Below are positions 26,018-39,107 of a DNA stretch of 64,000 nucleotides, in pieces. Positions within the stretch are counted from its first letter, which is position 1; each line of letters starts with the position of its first letter. The notes below the pieces were generated by a model. It was not told the DNA's origin. It did no database searches and was given only the letters and a program-made list of their open reading frames with translations. The stretch is from Arthrinium phaeospermum (taxonomy: Eukaryota > Ascomycota > Sordariomycetes > Amphisphaeriales > Apiosporaceae). Position numbers and translations under genes: made by a program. The stretch is taken from assembly GCA_006503535.1 (NCBI GenBank), contig QYRS01000004.1:1674001-1738000 (forward strand). Direction: 5' to 3'.

Positions 26018-27316
26018 TTATGGCTTTCTTGCATGCCATATATGCCTGCGACATGGTTAGTACACACATAATTCTGTTCATCAGGACGCTAGTGTCGGTA
26101 CTCACATTCGGCACGAAAACCTCTTGGGCCGCATACATATCTCCATCTTGACCTCCGCGTTGAGCTTCTCGACTTGTTCCAAACTCCAATTGGAATAGCG
26201 AGTCAACGGCGCTAACGACATAGCGGGGATGGCTGATTGCATGCTCAAGTTAAACCACCGTGCAATGTTCTTGAGACGCTCATCCTCGGGCCACGGATGA
26301 TACGGTATCTCCTGTACCTCGTGTGTAATATCCGTGAAACCAAGCTGCTTGAGCAAAGCAGGAAGGTCATTTTGGGGGAATAGAGGTCTCCCGTACTGTT
26401 CGTAAGCCCTGTACACTTCTTTCGTCCAATACTCAATGCTCGAGTTTTCGGGCAATGTATTGTCAGAGCTGAAAGGACGGTAGTCAATTTCGATATGCTC
26501 GAAAAGACCGGTACCGGATTTCAGATGTCTTGAGACTACCATTAGTGCACCGTTCTAATCAGTAACAGGAACCGTGACTAACTTGAAGGCGTTCTGGTAC
26601 ACGGTACCCCAGTCGGGCACGCAGCCTCCGAGCAGCCGCATGTGAATGAGATCCATCGAGTTCGGCTCAAGATCCCATGTTGGGTCGGTTATATCCTTCG
26701 GTAGACACTGCATACCAGTTGCCATCCTAGAGCAGTGTTAGCAAAGCTTTGAAGTATGTGGGCAGGACTCATACAATTTTGGCTGCATCCTCATACTTAG
26801 GTCCCACCCAAGGACACTCGCTCCAGGATATAGACTGGATTGCGTCAGTTAGTCAAGCTTTAGTCGGTTGCCGAGGGCGAGGAAAATTTCCATACTCAGC
26901 CATGTCAATACACCAGATACCCGTACCGCACCCGAGATCGAGTATCCTCGGAGGCCCATTGCACAGCAGGGGACGAGCGTGAAGACCATTCACCGAGCGT
27001 CTTCTAGCTGGATCATCATTATTATCTTCACGGGTAACCGTGAAGAATTTGTGCTGTATATCTTGTCTATCTTGCTCTTCCTGTAAACGGTCAGCCTACG
27101 AATGCGCCTTGGTCGTAGTGGACGGAAAACTACTCACATCGTCGCATGGGAAAGGACAATCGCCATATTTACCATAACCTCGTTTGTTCACCGTGTCATA
27201 ACCTAGAGCCAAGGCCCATATGCTGACATAGAGTAAGTAAGTTGGTACATGCCAATTTGGTTCCGTGGGGTTTGGGAAGCAACATACTCAGGAGGAGTAT
27301 GGTCGCTATACGCCAT
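26018..27316 (-). CDS. LaeA-like S-adenosylmethionine methyltransferase
   Basis: Class I SAM methyltransferase of the LaeA/Llm group; family members act in the nucleus with velvet proteins on secondary metabolism and development. I derive seven exons: 27288-27316, 27138-27222, 26896-27080, 26775-26834, 26583-26726, 26106-26528 and 26018-26045. All six introns (65, 57, 61, 48, 54, 60 nt) have GT..AG ends and keep phase, giving 317 residues. Family landmarks: [19 protein letters not shown] near the N-terminus, SAM motif [21 protein letters not shown] after it, then [29 protein letters not shown] and [12 protein letters not shown], and the terminal HIWHARKP typical of LaeA. The start at [10 protein letters not shown] is the first workable ATG. 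The same frame stays open upstream (PVQGASQNWPRPPQLP) to a stop, so an additional 5' exon is possible. No polyketide synthase, NRPS or other backbone gene lies nearby. Whether it is LaeA itself or a paralogue cannot be settled here; the short N-terminus favours a paralogue. Confidence 0.88.
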
Positions 27317-30300
27317 AGTTGCAGGAAGCTGAGGTGGCCGGGGCCAGTTCTGCGAAGCTCCCTGGACCGGGTAGCCTGAGCTGCCCGTAGGTTATTGCCT
27401 GGAACGCGCCAATGAGGTTCGGAGCAAGTTCCGCGACAAGTGCATTCGAACGAGCAAATAAGACCACAATGACAAGCCTGGGATCGAGGAAAGCAGGGCC
27501 GTATGTAGAGGGAGTAGATGCCGAGATTCTGGCAGCGTAATGGCGGGATTTACTTCGCGGAACAACAGTGGTTTTGGTGGCGGGTCAAGGAAGCTTTTGA
27601 AGGAGTGGCGATGATTTAGTAAATGAGTGTGGAATGAAGCGAGTTTTAGTTTTGGAGATATGGCAGCAGTCGGTGCAGTGAGTAGTCGCACTCTACAGAA
27701 TGCTTGCATGTGTTCCTTTAATATACGCTGGCAGCTGGAGTGCTGTCTTTTAGCTCTTGGTGGACCCCTGCGCGGGAGGAAGTGCGTTTCGGACGAGCTA
27801 TGGACGGAAGTTAGTTGCCTACCTTACTTTTAAGAGGTAGGTAAACACAGACGCCTGCAGTTGAATGGAACAATAGAAGATGAGGAAGGTACCTATCTAC
27901 ATGACCACCAGTAGGCATATCAATTCAAATAAGAAGTACCTACCTCGAGTTTACTAGTCGCGTGTGGATAAGGTTCTCGTCTCCACTGTCTTCCACCTTT
28001 TGAATACATCAATCATGAAGGAATATGCGGTACATTATGTACATCGGGAGGAATAAAATGTTTTATTCACCATTTTAGCTAACAAGCCTGGCACCTGGGC
28101 GCAGGGTTCACGGCTAGACTGCCCAGACAGGGTAGGTACTGACCCACCTGGCCTGATGGCACAACCCATTCTGTTTTTCTGCTCAATAAATGGCAAGTAC
28201 GACGTTGTAGGGGTGCGAAGTAAAACGCGAAGTTAGCTACCTACCTAGTCGCTTAAACAACCTAGAGTTCAGACTGGAGAAAGGTATGTGAAGGTTTGTT
28301 GTCCATCCTTTGCCAACATGGCTTATCTCAAGCCGTTTCCGGGAGGTTCGTTTCAATCCCCCGCAACTGGCCCAACCTGCATATCAATACAGCTCCAGCC
28401 CGGCCCCTTGTTTGCATCTTCCTGGCGAAGCAAAAGGACCTATCGCGGACCTAAACGATGCGGCCACCCGTGCATATTTAGCTAGCTCAGGTGTTGTGAT
28501 ATCAGTATGAGCAGCGGCCAGGCCACCACATCAGCCCTCGAGATGTCGACAACACCGGCTTGCGTGTCATTCCAAGACCCAGGTCGGGTTGGGGTGCTCC
28601 AGACGAGGAACCAACCGCCGAATGTCTAGTCCGACGATGCGTGATCGATACGTAAACCCAAGCATGCGCTTGTTCTCTCGGTCCATATCCATGTCCCGAA
28701 CACGTCGCTGTGTAGACGCATCAGATCAATCGGGACATACCTCAACTCTTGGCGACCTACTTGGTCACGAAAAGCCCCTCGAATGCCCGCAGAGGAAAAG
28801 TCTTTTATGATTTCCACAATTTGACTTACTTACCGTTTCATTCTCATATCAACGGGAGGTGCTGTGAACCGCAGCATTGCGTATTTCGGAAATTGGCCAT
28901 GATTGTATCAATACCTACCTACTTGGCCATCACTGCCCTTCTGGATATTGATTGAATCGTCTGTAATACCTCATCGCGGTATTCCTTGGCCAGTCACGGC
29001 CTTGGGATCCATGTTGGTTTGGGGCGAGTTCATGGCCTGCCAATGCCACGAACTACCCTGCACATGGCAACAAATACATGTGTAGTTGGGCTTCGAGCTT
29101 CGATGCGACTGAGCTACGTTGATGTATGCCATCATCTTGCGGCGGCCCTGTCCATTGGCCTACCGGTGATGGGTGGATCATCTCAACCATTTCGAACTAT
29201 GCACCACACCGCTTCTAGCTGGTCCCGCCGGAGGCCATGAGGATTAAGGTGCATTCCAGAGAGCTCATGTGCATCGGGCTGGGTCTTTGGTGAATGATCG
29301 CGCGGCGGGAAAACACAACTCAGCTTGTTCTGATCGGCTCAATTGAGAAAAAAAGCGGACAGGCTGAGGAATATATTTCTGGAGCTGACCGGACAGGGTA
29401 ATTTGCGCTGCAGGGTCGGGTACAGACCTTCCGACTCCTCGGCTCCGTCCCATGCGATAGAACGGACGCCAATCTGCTCCTTTGCACTCTCCAAGAGAGC
29501 TCTCCGGAACACCCCGCTGTTCAAGTATGCCTACAACAGGGGATGGTAAACGGGTGTGAGCAGGTAGGAGCAAGCAATGGCCGCGGCAGTGCGCCTAGTA
29601 GGATTTCTTAACCGAGCGACGTTCGCAACATCCGCGCTTACGTACGTCCTGCAAACCCACACCGACCGAGTCAAAAGACCCCTCGATGGATCAACAATGG
29701 ATATGTCTCACGGCTCAATGTTTCATGCAGAGACGGTCAGCGCCAAATAACGTACCATCAGTAGTCGCCGGTTGATTAATATGGTCGATCAGGGTAGGCA
29801 ATCCTACTTGGACAACAAGACAGACACGTAGTCGTCGCATGCCGAGCGCCTGTCCAAAGGCCCAATACTGTGACCTAATATGGCTGATGTGCGTCCCTGA
29901 TTCTCTCGCGTTCCAACAGACTACCACTCGTGTTTATCGCACAGCCAGCCATTGGCCATACAAAAGCAAAGTCAGACTTGGGTGCAAGTCTTTCTTTTTT
30001 TTTTCAACCTCCCAACTTTCCGCAGGCAACCCAATTAACCACCTGGGCAGGTCGAGGAGAGGATTCACGGATATAAGCGGGCTGAGATGAGCAAGTCCGC
30101 TTGATAATTGGTTGCTCACTAGCGTGCCATCCAGCCGGTAACCAATCAGCTTACTTAAAACTTTGATAGGCTTTGAGGTAGGTACCTCCTTCTGCTTGCA
30201 GTTTGAGCCAGCCACCTTCAAGATATTGGATGTCAGATTGATATTACGTACCTACCTCTCACATGGCCATTCTGATGTACAGTCTGCGTACATATGATTA

Positions 30301-33300
30301 TGCATGCATTCCAGGAAGGATCCAAGTGCGGGCATACATATCAGATACCTAGGTGTATGCATGAAGTGATTTCAGCAGACCTTGGTACCTGTCGAGTGGC
30401 GTCTCGAAAAGTGGACTAATTACCTTCCGTAGTATGTAGTAACTAGGTAGGTAGGTACGTGGAAATGTTCCCGAAGGCGGCTTCTTGCCAGCACGCAACT
30501 GATCTCCGGAGCCGTCCAGACGTCATTCTGCCCTGCTGGGCCTGTTGGCCATTTTACTCGACTGCCCTTCCTCATCATGCCGCCTCGTGTTCCCAGACTC
30601 GTACGATTTGTCTGGGCTGAGGCCACCATCCCAGAAGCCATCCTACCTCAGGCCGGCCCCAGATTCGCGCGCCCACCAGGCCGAGCAGCCTTGCACCTTG
30701 TTGGATCAAGCCTTCTTGTAGAAACCATCCAGCTGAATGCAACGCTGCAGTCCGTGCCGGTCTCCATGGTCGGAAAATTGCCGATGGAGAACATCTCTTC
30801 TTAATCTGCATTCCTACTCCAGTTCTCCTCAACTTGCGGGACACTGCTGGTGTCACGAGTCAGGGTTGGCTGGCCTAGTGCAGCAATGACGCAGGGAAAG
30901 AACTGCCCGATACGCCTGCTCTCCTGCCTCTCCATGGGCTGATACAATAGCATACCTCAGTAGTGCCTAATCTAGACCGCTTTTGGCTAGACTCCGCCCG
31001 CGCTATGACGGGCATTGCTTTAGTGGTTGTCGAGCTTGGCAACCCCTTATGTAAGTACCTACATCTACGTGCATATCTCACGCAAAAGTGCGTGTGGGAG
31101 TGTGTGAGGCGTGCATTCTCAGTGTTGGCTATGGAAGCCGCACTTGATCCGCTGGCCCCTTGGCGAGCAACTGCACTCCTCACGATGGATCACGATATTG
31201 TAGGCACCCACTATTCTTAAACGGCTGTTGATAGTCGCAGGTCTACGTATTGCGGAGTTCGAACGACATTTGAGACCTACCATATCAGTGTCAGCCCCGT
31301 TCGGTTTCTCTCCTGCAGCTGGCTAACGGGAACCCTCAAAACCCCAGTCGTGACATCTAAGGATCTGTTGGCACGACGCCAAAATATTGTCGCGAGTGAT
31401 CCGACGCTCGACCGGTGTTGTTGTTCCACCAATTTCTGACCGAGGGTACCAAGATGGGCACTTGTGTGACCACAACGGCAACCGGCTTCATTGGTGGTTG
31501 TTGATCATTACCTACCTCTACCACTACAGCATCGCGACAGCAGGAATATGGCTTACTAAAGCACGACGCCAGCGAAGGTGCCAGCACCACTCATCACATC
31601 GCAGGAACCGCCGCGCATCCCCCGACCCGACACGGTGGTTCAATTATTTCGGGGTGTCTCGGGGTATTTCGGCTCAGTTGCCAATTCAGGGAAAGTGACG
31701 AAACGTCGGCATATCAACCATCATTGTTACATGAGCATCTCATGCAACCAGGGGCAGACTTCTGGGCAGACCACTAAAATGCATGCGACGTGTGCGCTTC
31801 CACCCAACGAAAAAGCCTCGTTTCGTCGATATTGGCGACGTCAAGGGGCCACAGCCTTTGGCACCCACCTGGTCTCAGCTGAACGTCATTTGCTATAGAC
31901 TGTGCATTCGTGCGCCAGCAATCGACAGATGTTATGAATCACTTCTCGAGCGGAGTCGCAGGAGGTGAGTAGCAGGTAGAGCCGGGCTAAAGCTGCGGCC
32001 AACGCTTCATCAACGTTACCGTCGATTGTTGAGTGATGGGTTGCCATAGAGTTGTTGAGAGTACGGTAACTGCCGCTACTGTAGCCATCTCCATCTGACA
32101 GCTCTGACGGCCTTGAAGAGTTGTCAGTCATTCGTACGAGATTGCCAGCACCCAAGGCTGAACCTGAGAAGAGCGGCTGTCAGCGTTACTGGCTCCCCTT
32201 GTCTACTGTCCATTCCAAGAGCCGAGTACATACGGCTGACTTTATGTGGGCAGTTCAACGGGTAGTCGGTTACAAGTGGGCACCCACAGTGCGATCCAGA
32301 GAGAAGTCATGACGAGGCTCCTAGGAAGTTTCGCCCGGCCACAGGTCTTTGTTGTTCTGTCCACAAACCGTCTTCTCTGGGTGGTGAATTTCGCCAGTTT
32401 TCTACTCCGTGCATACACCCCTGTTGCTCGTTGCATGAGTGGAGTTGGGGCCCTGGCAGCAGCAGCGGGAATCTATGGACGATCATGAAACTGCGACCAC
32501 GTCCCTGCCACTTGAAACCTTCAGGAACAGGCAATGCGAACGCGCTCGAACACCGTCTGCTCACACTGTATGCAGCCTCGAGCTCCCGCATGAGCCACGA
32601 GCGTGATCTAGGGAGACTGCATATGCCAGAAGATCTCAAAAGCGACTCTGCGCGTATCTTGCATCTTGTTCTGCGCTGCTGGAATGTCAAACAGGCTTCC
32701 CGGTACGTTGCGGAAAGACAGGGACAGGGTTTGGTGGCAGTTGGGAGACCAAGGCTGAGCCAACAACACACCATGGTGATTTCATTCTGGACGCTGGACA
32801 CATAAGGTCAAGTCCCACAACTCCGTCACTACAATCGTCCGACGCGGAAGGCCACGGGCAGAAGCCATGGGCTGCTGCCAACGGCATATTGGCACGCTAG
32901 GAGCCAGCCTATGTCGAAATAGGCCTCCTCGGGCTCCTATTTCTCGGTTCTCGACTCGCCAGGATGCTGTGTACCATCAAGAGGTACCTCCGCGGGTGTA
33001 CTTGGCTGGGGCTTGATGATATTACTCGATTTGGCAAGTCAGAATCTCGACAGGCATCGAGTCAGCGCTACATCCAAGTTCCTCCTTGTACATAACCACC
33101 ATTCCCCTGCTCAAGCCAATCTCTAGGGACCCGACTGTCTGGATCCGAAGACTTAGCGGGAAGGGATATCAAGCGAATTGAAAGGGCCATGGAAATGATT
33201 TGTGTATGGGTACACGGCAGTGCAATCTCTTGCTTTCTGTGTGTCCCGTTTCTCCCACTCTCCTGCTCGCCTTTGAAACCGCTGTGGTGAAATGATGCGA

Positions 33301-36023
33301 TCGAAAGGGCTCTACAGGTCGGCCTCACCAGTTCTAGGAAACCGTTCGTTGTTTCTCCTACCGGAAACCTTTGGTTGGGTGCGCCAGTGAGGTACTTCGC
33401 GCCGACCGGTCTGGGGTTAGGCTAAAGGGTGGTGATGCGAACGCCTCAATGGGGGGCAGCGAGGCATTGGGGGATGGTGCTCAGTACCGCGAGGTTGCTG
33501 CCGATTGCTTGTTTGTGATACCAGTCAGCCTTTGGTTTGCCAGGTCCCAATGCACGTATACGGTTCGTACACGATGATCTCGGCTCTGTTCGTCCATTGC
33601 TGTGCGACAGCCAGCTCACCCACCCACGGCGCAAGCACAGGCCCTTTTCGAACCGACGGCTTGGATCCCGTCGGGTGCAGAGTACTTCTGAAGCCAAGCC
33701 AATGATAGAAAGTCCCATTCCCTGATATGCTTGCTCCAAGACCCAAGCGGTTGGAACCAAACCACTAGTCTCGACGCCTCTTTCCTCGATGAAGGTATCC
33801 TTATGGCAAGTATGTACATCTTGTCCTGGTCGACTCGCTTACTATAATACTGATCCAGCTCTAGGTGAACGAAAGATGTATCCCACTTGTTTAGGATGGG
33901 GGGAACTGTCACTTTGTAGTAGGTCCCTGATTTCTGATGACACAGATGTATGTGCTTACTAAATGGGACGATGAAGTCCGGCGAGTCGGCTGCTTTCTGA
34001 CCTGGGAATCTAATCATGATCAGCTACCGTCGAAGCAACCCCGGGTGGGTCGGTACTCATATGGGGCGTAGCACGGCAGACAGGAATGGATGCCATTGGC
34101 GGACCGCCCGCTTGAGGGGGGGGTACTGCAGCCAGACAGCAAAGCTCATATCAGGTGACTAGACACGGACCGGTTTCGAGAACGACAGCAAACAGTCTCG
34201 ATGCTGTGATCCGATCGGGTGGGCCTGCACCAAGCCTCGTCGACAAGTGTGCCCGCTACTGGTAGGCTGAAAAGGGGGGGGACCGGACTGTGTGTAAGCC
34301 CCTGATTCGATACCAACAGCACGGGTCACGCTACTCTGCGCCGAGGAAACCACCCCGTAGCTTGTATCAAGCGTTCCCGTGAAACCAGACCTCGCCACTG
34401 GCTTTTTCGTTCCATTTCATTTGGTCAGTGGTACCGGCTGTCAGCAAACTACCCGTTTCCTTTTTCAGTGCGGTTGCGCCGAGGAGGAAAACAGCCTGTA
34501 GACCAGCATCCCGGCCCCAGAAGAAAGCAGGGCTCCGAAGCCACATGTGAGTAGTCGCCTTACAAGCCGGGCTATATGCGGGCATGCTATTGGGCATAAA
34601 CACGGCCTTGATGCCAAGCTTTGTCAGTTGAAGCAAGGGAGAGATACAAGCTGCTAGTAGGCAGCATCCCTGAACCATACCACCGGGAATTGCCTGAAGG
34701 GGAAAAACAAGCTGACCCCACAAATTGGTTTCCCTGACCTCCTTCCTGTACATGACGAAACGTCTACGTTTGTTGTCGGCCACGGCCCTATGCCACTGCG
34801 CATACATAAGTGCCGGAGACTAGCCCGGAATCGGGATGACAGGCATATGGTACGAGTGTGCACAGTCGCGAGAGAGGACAATGTGAGCTGTCACTCGCGA
34901 GTAGCCACCGGCCAAGCCTCTCTCTCACGCGCGCGCGCCCTCTCGCTGCTCTGCTTCACACGTAGAGAGGGAGCGGTCAGGTTAACAATTATTGGAGATG
35001 TGATATACGTGCCCGCCTCCCCTCTTCAGTGGTGCCAGACGAGTCCTGTCCCGACAGTCTGGTAAAGTCGCCGAAAATACCCAGCGAATCGCTGGCGAGC
35101 CTACATGCCGGTCGACCCACACAGCTTCTTGCAGCTGGAGTGAGTCAGTGCCGCCGCGGAGTCTTGCTGGCTTCCGCCGTGTTAATCTACTTGAGAGGGG
35201 GGAAGATCATTGGCCTCGGTCAGGGTTGCCTGCTTGGTCTTGTGATGAGGCACCTTTGTACTTTTGCATATCATACGCAAGTATTCGGGGATGGGGTCAG
35301 GCCTCAATGCCTTTGTGTGTGAGTGAGGACCGCAACTTGGGCTCTTGGGCTCTTTTCTTGCTGGAGGGGGTACAAGAGACATGTGAATCGAACCACACTG
35401 GGATGAGAATGACTCTTCTCCCGCATGTTCGAGTAGGCTGCATAGGTCAAGATGGGCCAGGGGATGATATGATATGACTGAATTGAGAATGCCCCTGAAT
35501 CACACATCCCGCCTCTGATCGGACTTTTAGTTTATCAGAAACTTGATATGATGGGCTGGTTATGACCTGAGCATGAAGCAAGCTTGTGTTCAACCGATTA
35601 TTGGTCATCGTGAGGGGCCTCCAATGCTTGAGTATCTGCCTCTGTGGAACGCCGTCGTGAAGTGCTGGAAGACGGCCTGCGGTACTTGGTTGACAAAGCG
35701 ATCGATTAGCTAGGTAACCCAACTAAGACTGACTGAAGTGAGCCAAGAGACACATGGATTAGCTGTAGCCACCTTCCAAGGTTAAAGTAGAGCCACTGGA
35801 GATCGCGAAGGGAGATACCATGGACTGTAAGGATGTCTTTGGAGGTGTAAGATGACCAGGAATTTGAAAATTTATGTATGAAAACAACCGACAGTATGAC
35901 GGCAAGGAACATAGAGTCACGGTGGTTTGACCACCAGATAGATAGCTTCCATATCGTCCCGGAGACCTGTGCCGCCATATATCTGATGTCCATGGCCCGC
36001 TATACCCAAGCGTACCCATCCAC
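27317..36023. other. 8.7 kb gene desert between two methyltransferase genes
   Basis: This is the longest stretch without a supported gene. Its left end carries the LaeA-like promoter. No domain is recognisable in any frame. The longest ATG-initiated frame I noted is a 146-codon one on the minus strand at 34367-34807, without homology I can name. The TACCTACC/GGTAGGTA motif is concentrated here (near 27834, 27937, 28238, 28912, 30176, 30249, 30444, 31509). A CGCG-rich run lies near 34930. Base composition is mixed, with no AT-rich RIP-like block. Confidence 0.5.
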
Positions 36024-36950
36024 CTACCCAGGCCTCCGTCCAACGACGACGCCCACCTCGCAACCAAGCCTCAGGATCCCCCCGCCGTACTCCTCCCGGA
36101 CGACCCTCTCGACCTCGGGCCGGACCTCGTCGGGGTCCCGGCCCAGCCGCTCCCAGCCGCGCATCTCCTTGCGGAGCCCCGGGTGCCCGCCCTCGAACCA
36201 GAACCGCACGTAGTCCCCGGCGCTGGGCCACGCGAACTCGAGCCGCAGCGACGCCGTCCGGGTCTCCCGGAACCCTGCGGCCCGCATTCCGGCCTCGACT
36301 TGCTCGGCCGACATCCAGACCGGCGGCGCGTCGTGCGTCGGGAACCGCCGGTACTGGCCCTGGCCGTCGCCGTCGCCGGGTGACGCCAGCAGCAGCCGCT
36401 CGCAGGCTCTGTGCCACGGCTCCCCGATGGTGATGTCGCGCGTGATAGAGGCGCCGGCCACGCCGCCGGGAATGACGGCCCGGAACAGCTCGGTCAGCAG
36501 GTCTTGTTGGCGGTCGCCGCAGAACTGCACGACGAGGGCGGCGAAGGCGTGGGTGAAGCCGCCCTCGGGCACCAGGACATCATCATGCCCCTGGCCCACC
36601 ATGGCTGTCGCGTCCGCCACGCCCATGGTGACGCCCGCGATGTCCTTGCGGGCCAGGAACTCGACCATGCCGGGGGCCTTGTCCACGGCCACGATGGGCA
36701 CGTTCGGGTCCAGGGCCCGCACCGTCTCCGTGATGGCACCCGAGCCGGCGCCCGCGTCGAGGACCCTGGACGGCGTCGCCAGCGGCTTCAGCTCGAGGGC
36801 CATGTCCACCATCTTCTTGGCGGCGTTGACGGTGCTGGTGGCCAGGCGGCCCGCATAATGGGGTGCAGCCTGAGACCACGATCCGCCCCCTCCTCCTTCT
36901 TCTCTCGACTGGCTGGTCATGAATGGCTCATCAGAACTGAATTCCGCCAT
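36024..36950 (-). CDS. Class I SAM-dependent methyltransferase, GC-rich and intronless
   Basis: A 308-residue protein with a Rossmann-type SAM fold: motif I VLDAGAGSGAITETVR at about residues 63-78, an acidic residue after beta-2 (PIVAVDKAPGMVEFLA), a motif II/III region GGFTHAFAALVVQF, and a post-core AFRAVIPGGV-like element (ELFRAVIPGGVAG). It resembles the Methyltransf_11/25 (UbiE-like) proteins that fungi have in large numbers. The substrate is unknown. I start at the ATG at 36950 (MAEFSSDEPF); the frame extends further only to TTG. Third codon positions are overwhelmingly G or C, clearly richer than in neighbouring intergenic DNA or cdc20. There is no intron. Both traits fit a small fungal single-exon enzyme gene and, less likely, bacterial transfer. 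It lies beyond a desert from the LaeA-like gene on the same strand, with no evident cluster partners. Confidence 0.82.
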   Translation of the reverse strand: MAEFSSDEPFMTSQSREEGGGGGSWSQAAPHYAGRLATSTVNAAKKMVDMALELKPLATPSRVLDAGAGSGAITETVRALDPNVPIVAVDKAPGMVEFLARKDIAGVTMGVADATAMVGQGHDDVLVPEGGFTHAFAALVVQFCGDRQQDLLTELFRAVIPGGVAGASITRDITIGEPWHRACERLLLASPGDGDGQGQYRRFPTHDAPPVWMSAEQVEAGMRAAGFRETRTASLRLEFAWPSAGDYVRFWFEGGHPGLRKEMRGWERLGRDPDEVRPEVERVVREEYGGGILRLGCEVGVVVGRRPG

Positions 36951-38121
36951 CACGCGCAGTAAAGTCTTCTCTGTGAGAAACGCTTGTGAGAATGACAATT
37001 TGGTACGGGGATAGGAAACGCTTGTGACGACCAAGGCCAGGAGATGAACAAGACTTGGAGCGGTTCACACCGTACGCTTTATACCATACCAAGCACGCTG
37101 CGACCGCCATTGATCAAATTGGCTTCCTTCGCACGAGCGTATGTAAAGTTCAGTGTTACTGGGAGAAGAAAGACTCTGCGGCGGACGCCGCAAGATGATG
37201 CCTATCCGGGGGACTGGATAATGGTCATGGGAAGAGGAGTGGTGGTCGCATCATCCAACCGCCTTTGGAAGTTTGCAAAACGTGAGCTCGAACAGAGCCT
37301 ATTACGCGGTCAAACTCCCAAAAGGGACTCTCGCGGTGTTCGTTGCCACATCTGCATGTCCTGGAACTAAATGTTTCATTGGACACTCTGCTTTTACTAA
37401 CGATGCTGTTGTTGTATTCCCGAGTCGTATGGTGTGGGCGTGGTAGGATGGGACAGAAGAGCCAGAAAGGCCCAACTGAGAACTTCTCACAGCTGTGCCC
37501 ACACTAACTGTTCTTCCTTGTCGGACTCGATGGGAGCCGAATAGGGGTAATGCTGGGAACAGAACAAGGCGGAGAAATGGGTTGCCAGGTTATGTACCGC
37601 AATCTTTAGAAGGGCCTCGAGGTTCAAGGTGCACGGGTGGCCCGTCGGCCAGAAGCCTTGGGTGGACATTTCACGGCAGCACAAAGGGTCCCATGGGGAC
37701 AAATCAGTTGCTCTATTATTTCTCTTCTGCGCAGGACCCCTATGACTTGTTTGGCAGCGTCCGCCCATCCCTGACCCCAGCCTAAAACAAGTGGTAACAA
37801 GCAAAGAGGCATACTATTTATTGTTATGATGTCAAGGAAATGTTTGCAGACGAGTCCCATCCCACTCTTCTGGCCAAATGTGCCCCATCGCATTTTGGGG
37901 ACTGGGGGCATCAAGCATGTGTGAAAACGTGTTCGTCCTAATCCTCAAGTTTCTTTTGGGGAGGGGGTCAGAAACGCTGCATCCCTTTCGCAGAGTAGTT
38001 GCCTCCACGACGTGACTGACTGGGGAGCCCAGGCCAGGGTGGGTGACGCTGTAATCCAATGATACAAATAATCAAACATCGCTCTCTTGCCAATCTGCAG
38101 CAGAACGTCGCCACCAAGCAG
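36951..38121. other. Intergenic region, toa1 3' end to methyltransferase promoter
   Basis: About 1.2 kb holding the upstream region of the GC-rich methyltransferase and the 3' flank of toa1, both minus-strand genes. No coding feature is supported. Confidence 0.55.
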
Positions 38122-39047
38122 TTACCACTCATACTCGCCAGTGGCTTTGTGGAAGACGTAGTCCTTGCCATTGACGCTCAGAACACCGTCTTTCAGAACG
38201 CACTTCCTGTAACACAGTTAGAACAACCAGCCCCGACCACAAGAGCGTAGAAACGTACCACTTGTTCTTCACGCGCTGGACCTTGTCATACATGCAAAGC
38301 ATGATCTGACCCCCGTCTTCATCGTCGTCCTCTTCGTCACCATTATCATCAGAATCATCAAGGTCCGAGTTGATGGCCTCATCATCATCCTCTTCGTCAT
38401 CTCCACCGTCGAATCGACTAGGTCCAGAGCCTGCGGAAGACATCTGCTGACTGGGCCTGTGCTTCTTTGCGGCCCGCTTCAATGGCAGCATCAGCCCGCC
38501 ACCTTCCATGCTCTTGGCTTTGGCCTCGATGGCAGCGTGTAGCATACGGTCAATCTCAACACGGCCCAGCTCGGTAGTTTCGCCATCGGTGCCTCTCTGC
38601 ATCAGGACACCGGAGTAGGGCTGTTCCTCTGCGGTACCATCCATTTGTGGTGGGTACTGCCCCTGACCGTTCTGCGCAGCCTGCACGTGTTGAGCAGTAC
38701 TAGCAGCAATCTGCTGACGGTATTGGGCTTGAGCATTGGCCTGCTGCTGGGCTTGGGTAGTTGGCTGACCCATAGGTCTCTGCTGACCTGGGTGCTGAGG
38801 ATGAGCCTGCAGGTTCTTAATGGTGTCACTAGCTCTCTCGCCAAACTGATTCCTAAGGTTAGCGGCTAGTCGTTGCTGTACAACGTCATTAGGTGCTGCC
38901 TGAGCCTGGGGGTTAGCTCCGGTCTGCTCAGTGCCGGGCTCAATCTTCACGCCGGGTTCGGCCTTGATGTGGGCATCCCCGGGAACACCGTTAGCAGCAG
39001 GAGGGTACGGCATGTTATTAGCAGAGGGCTGCTGCTGCTGCTGCTGC

Positions 39048-39107
<60 letters not shown>

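Noticed and set aside
26018..26189. Frameshift at the end of the LaeA-like gene
   Set aside because: A -1 slip seemed needed to reach an alternative frame, but a normal 60-nt intron at 26046-26105 gives the LaeA terminal motif HIWHARKP directly.
27317..27709. Extra 5' exon or longer N-terminus of the LaeA-like gene
   Set aside because: The frame upstream of the chosen ATG is proline-rich and open, but it meets a stop and lacks an ATG. No clear donor was found for an earlier exon.
32307..32805. Overlapping long frames on both strands
   Set aside because: Both start at non-ATG codons and neither resembles a protein family. Two-strand openness suggests a composition effect.
34367..34807. 146-codon ATG-initiated minus-strand frame in the desert
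   Set aside because: It has a real ATG but no domain, no splice partners and no coding-like bias that I can see. It remains a weak orphan candidate.
35375..35460. T-loop-like GGTTCGATTC on the minus strand
   Set aside because: The flanking bases do not form a T-stem or acceptor stem, so it is not a tRNA.
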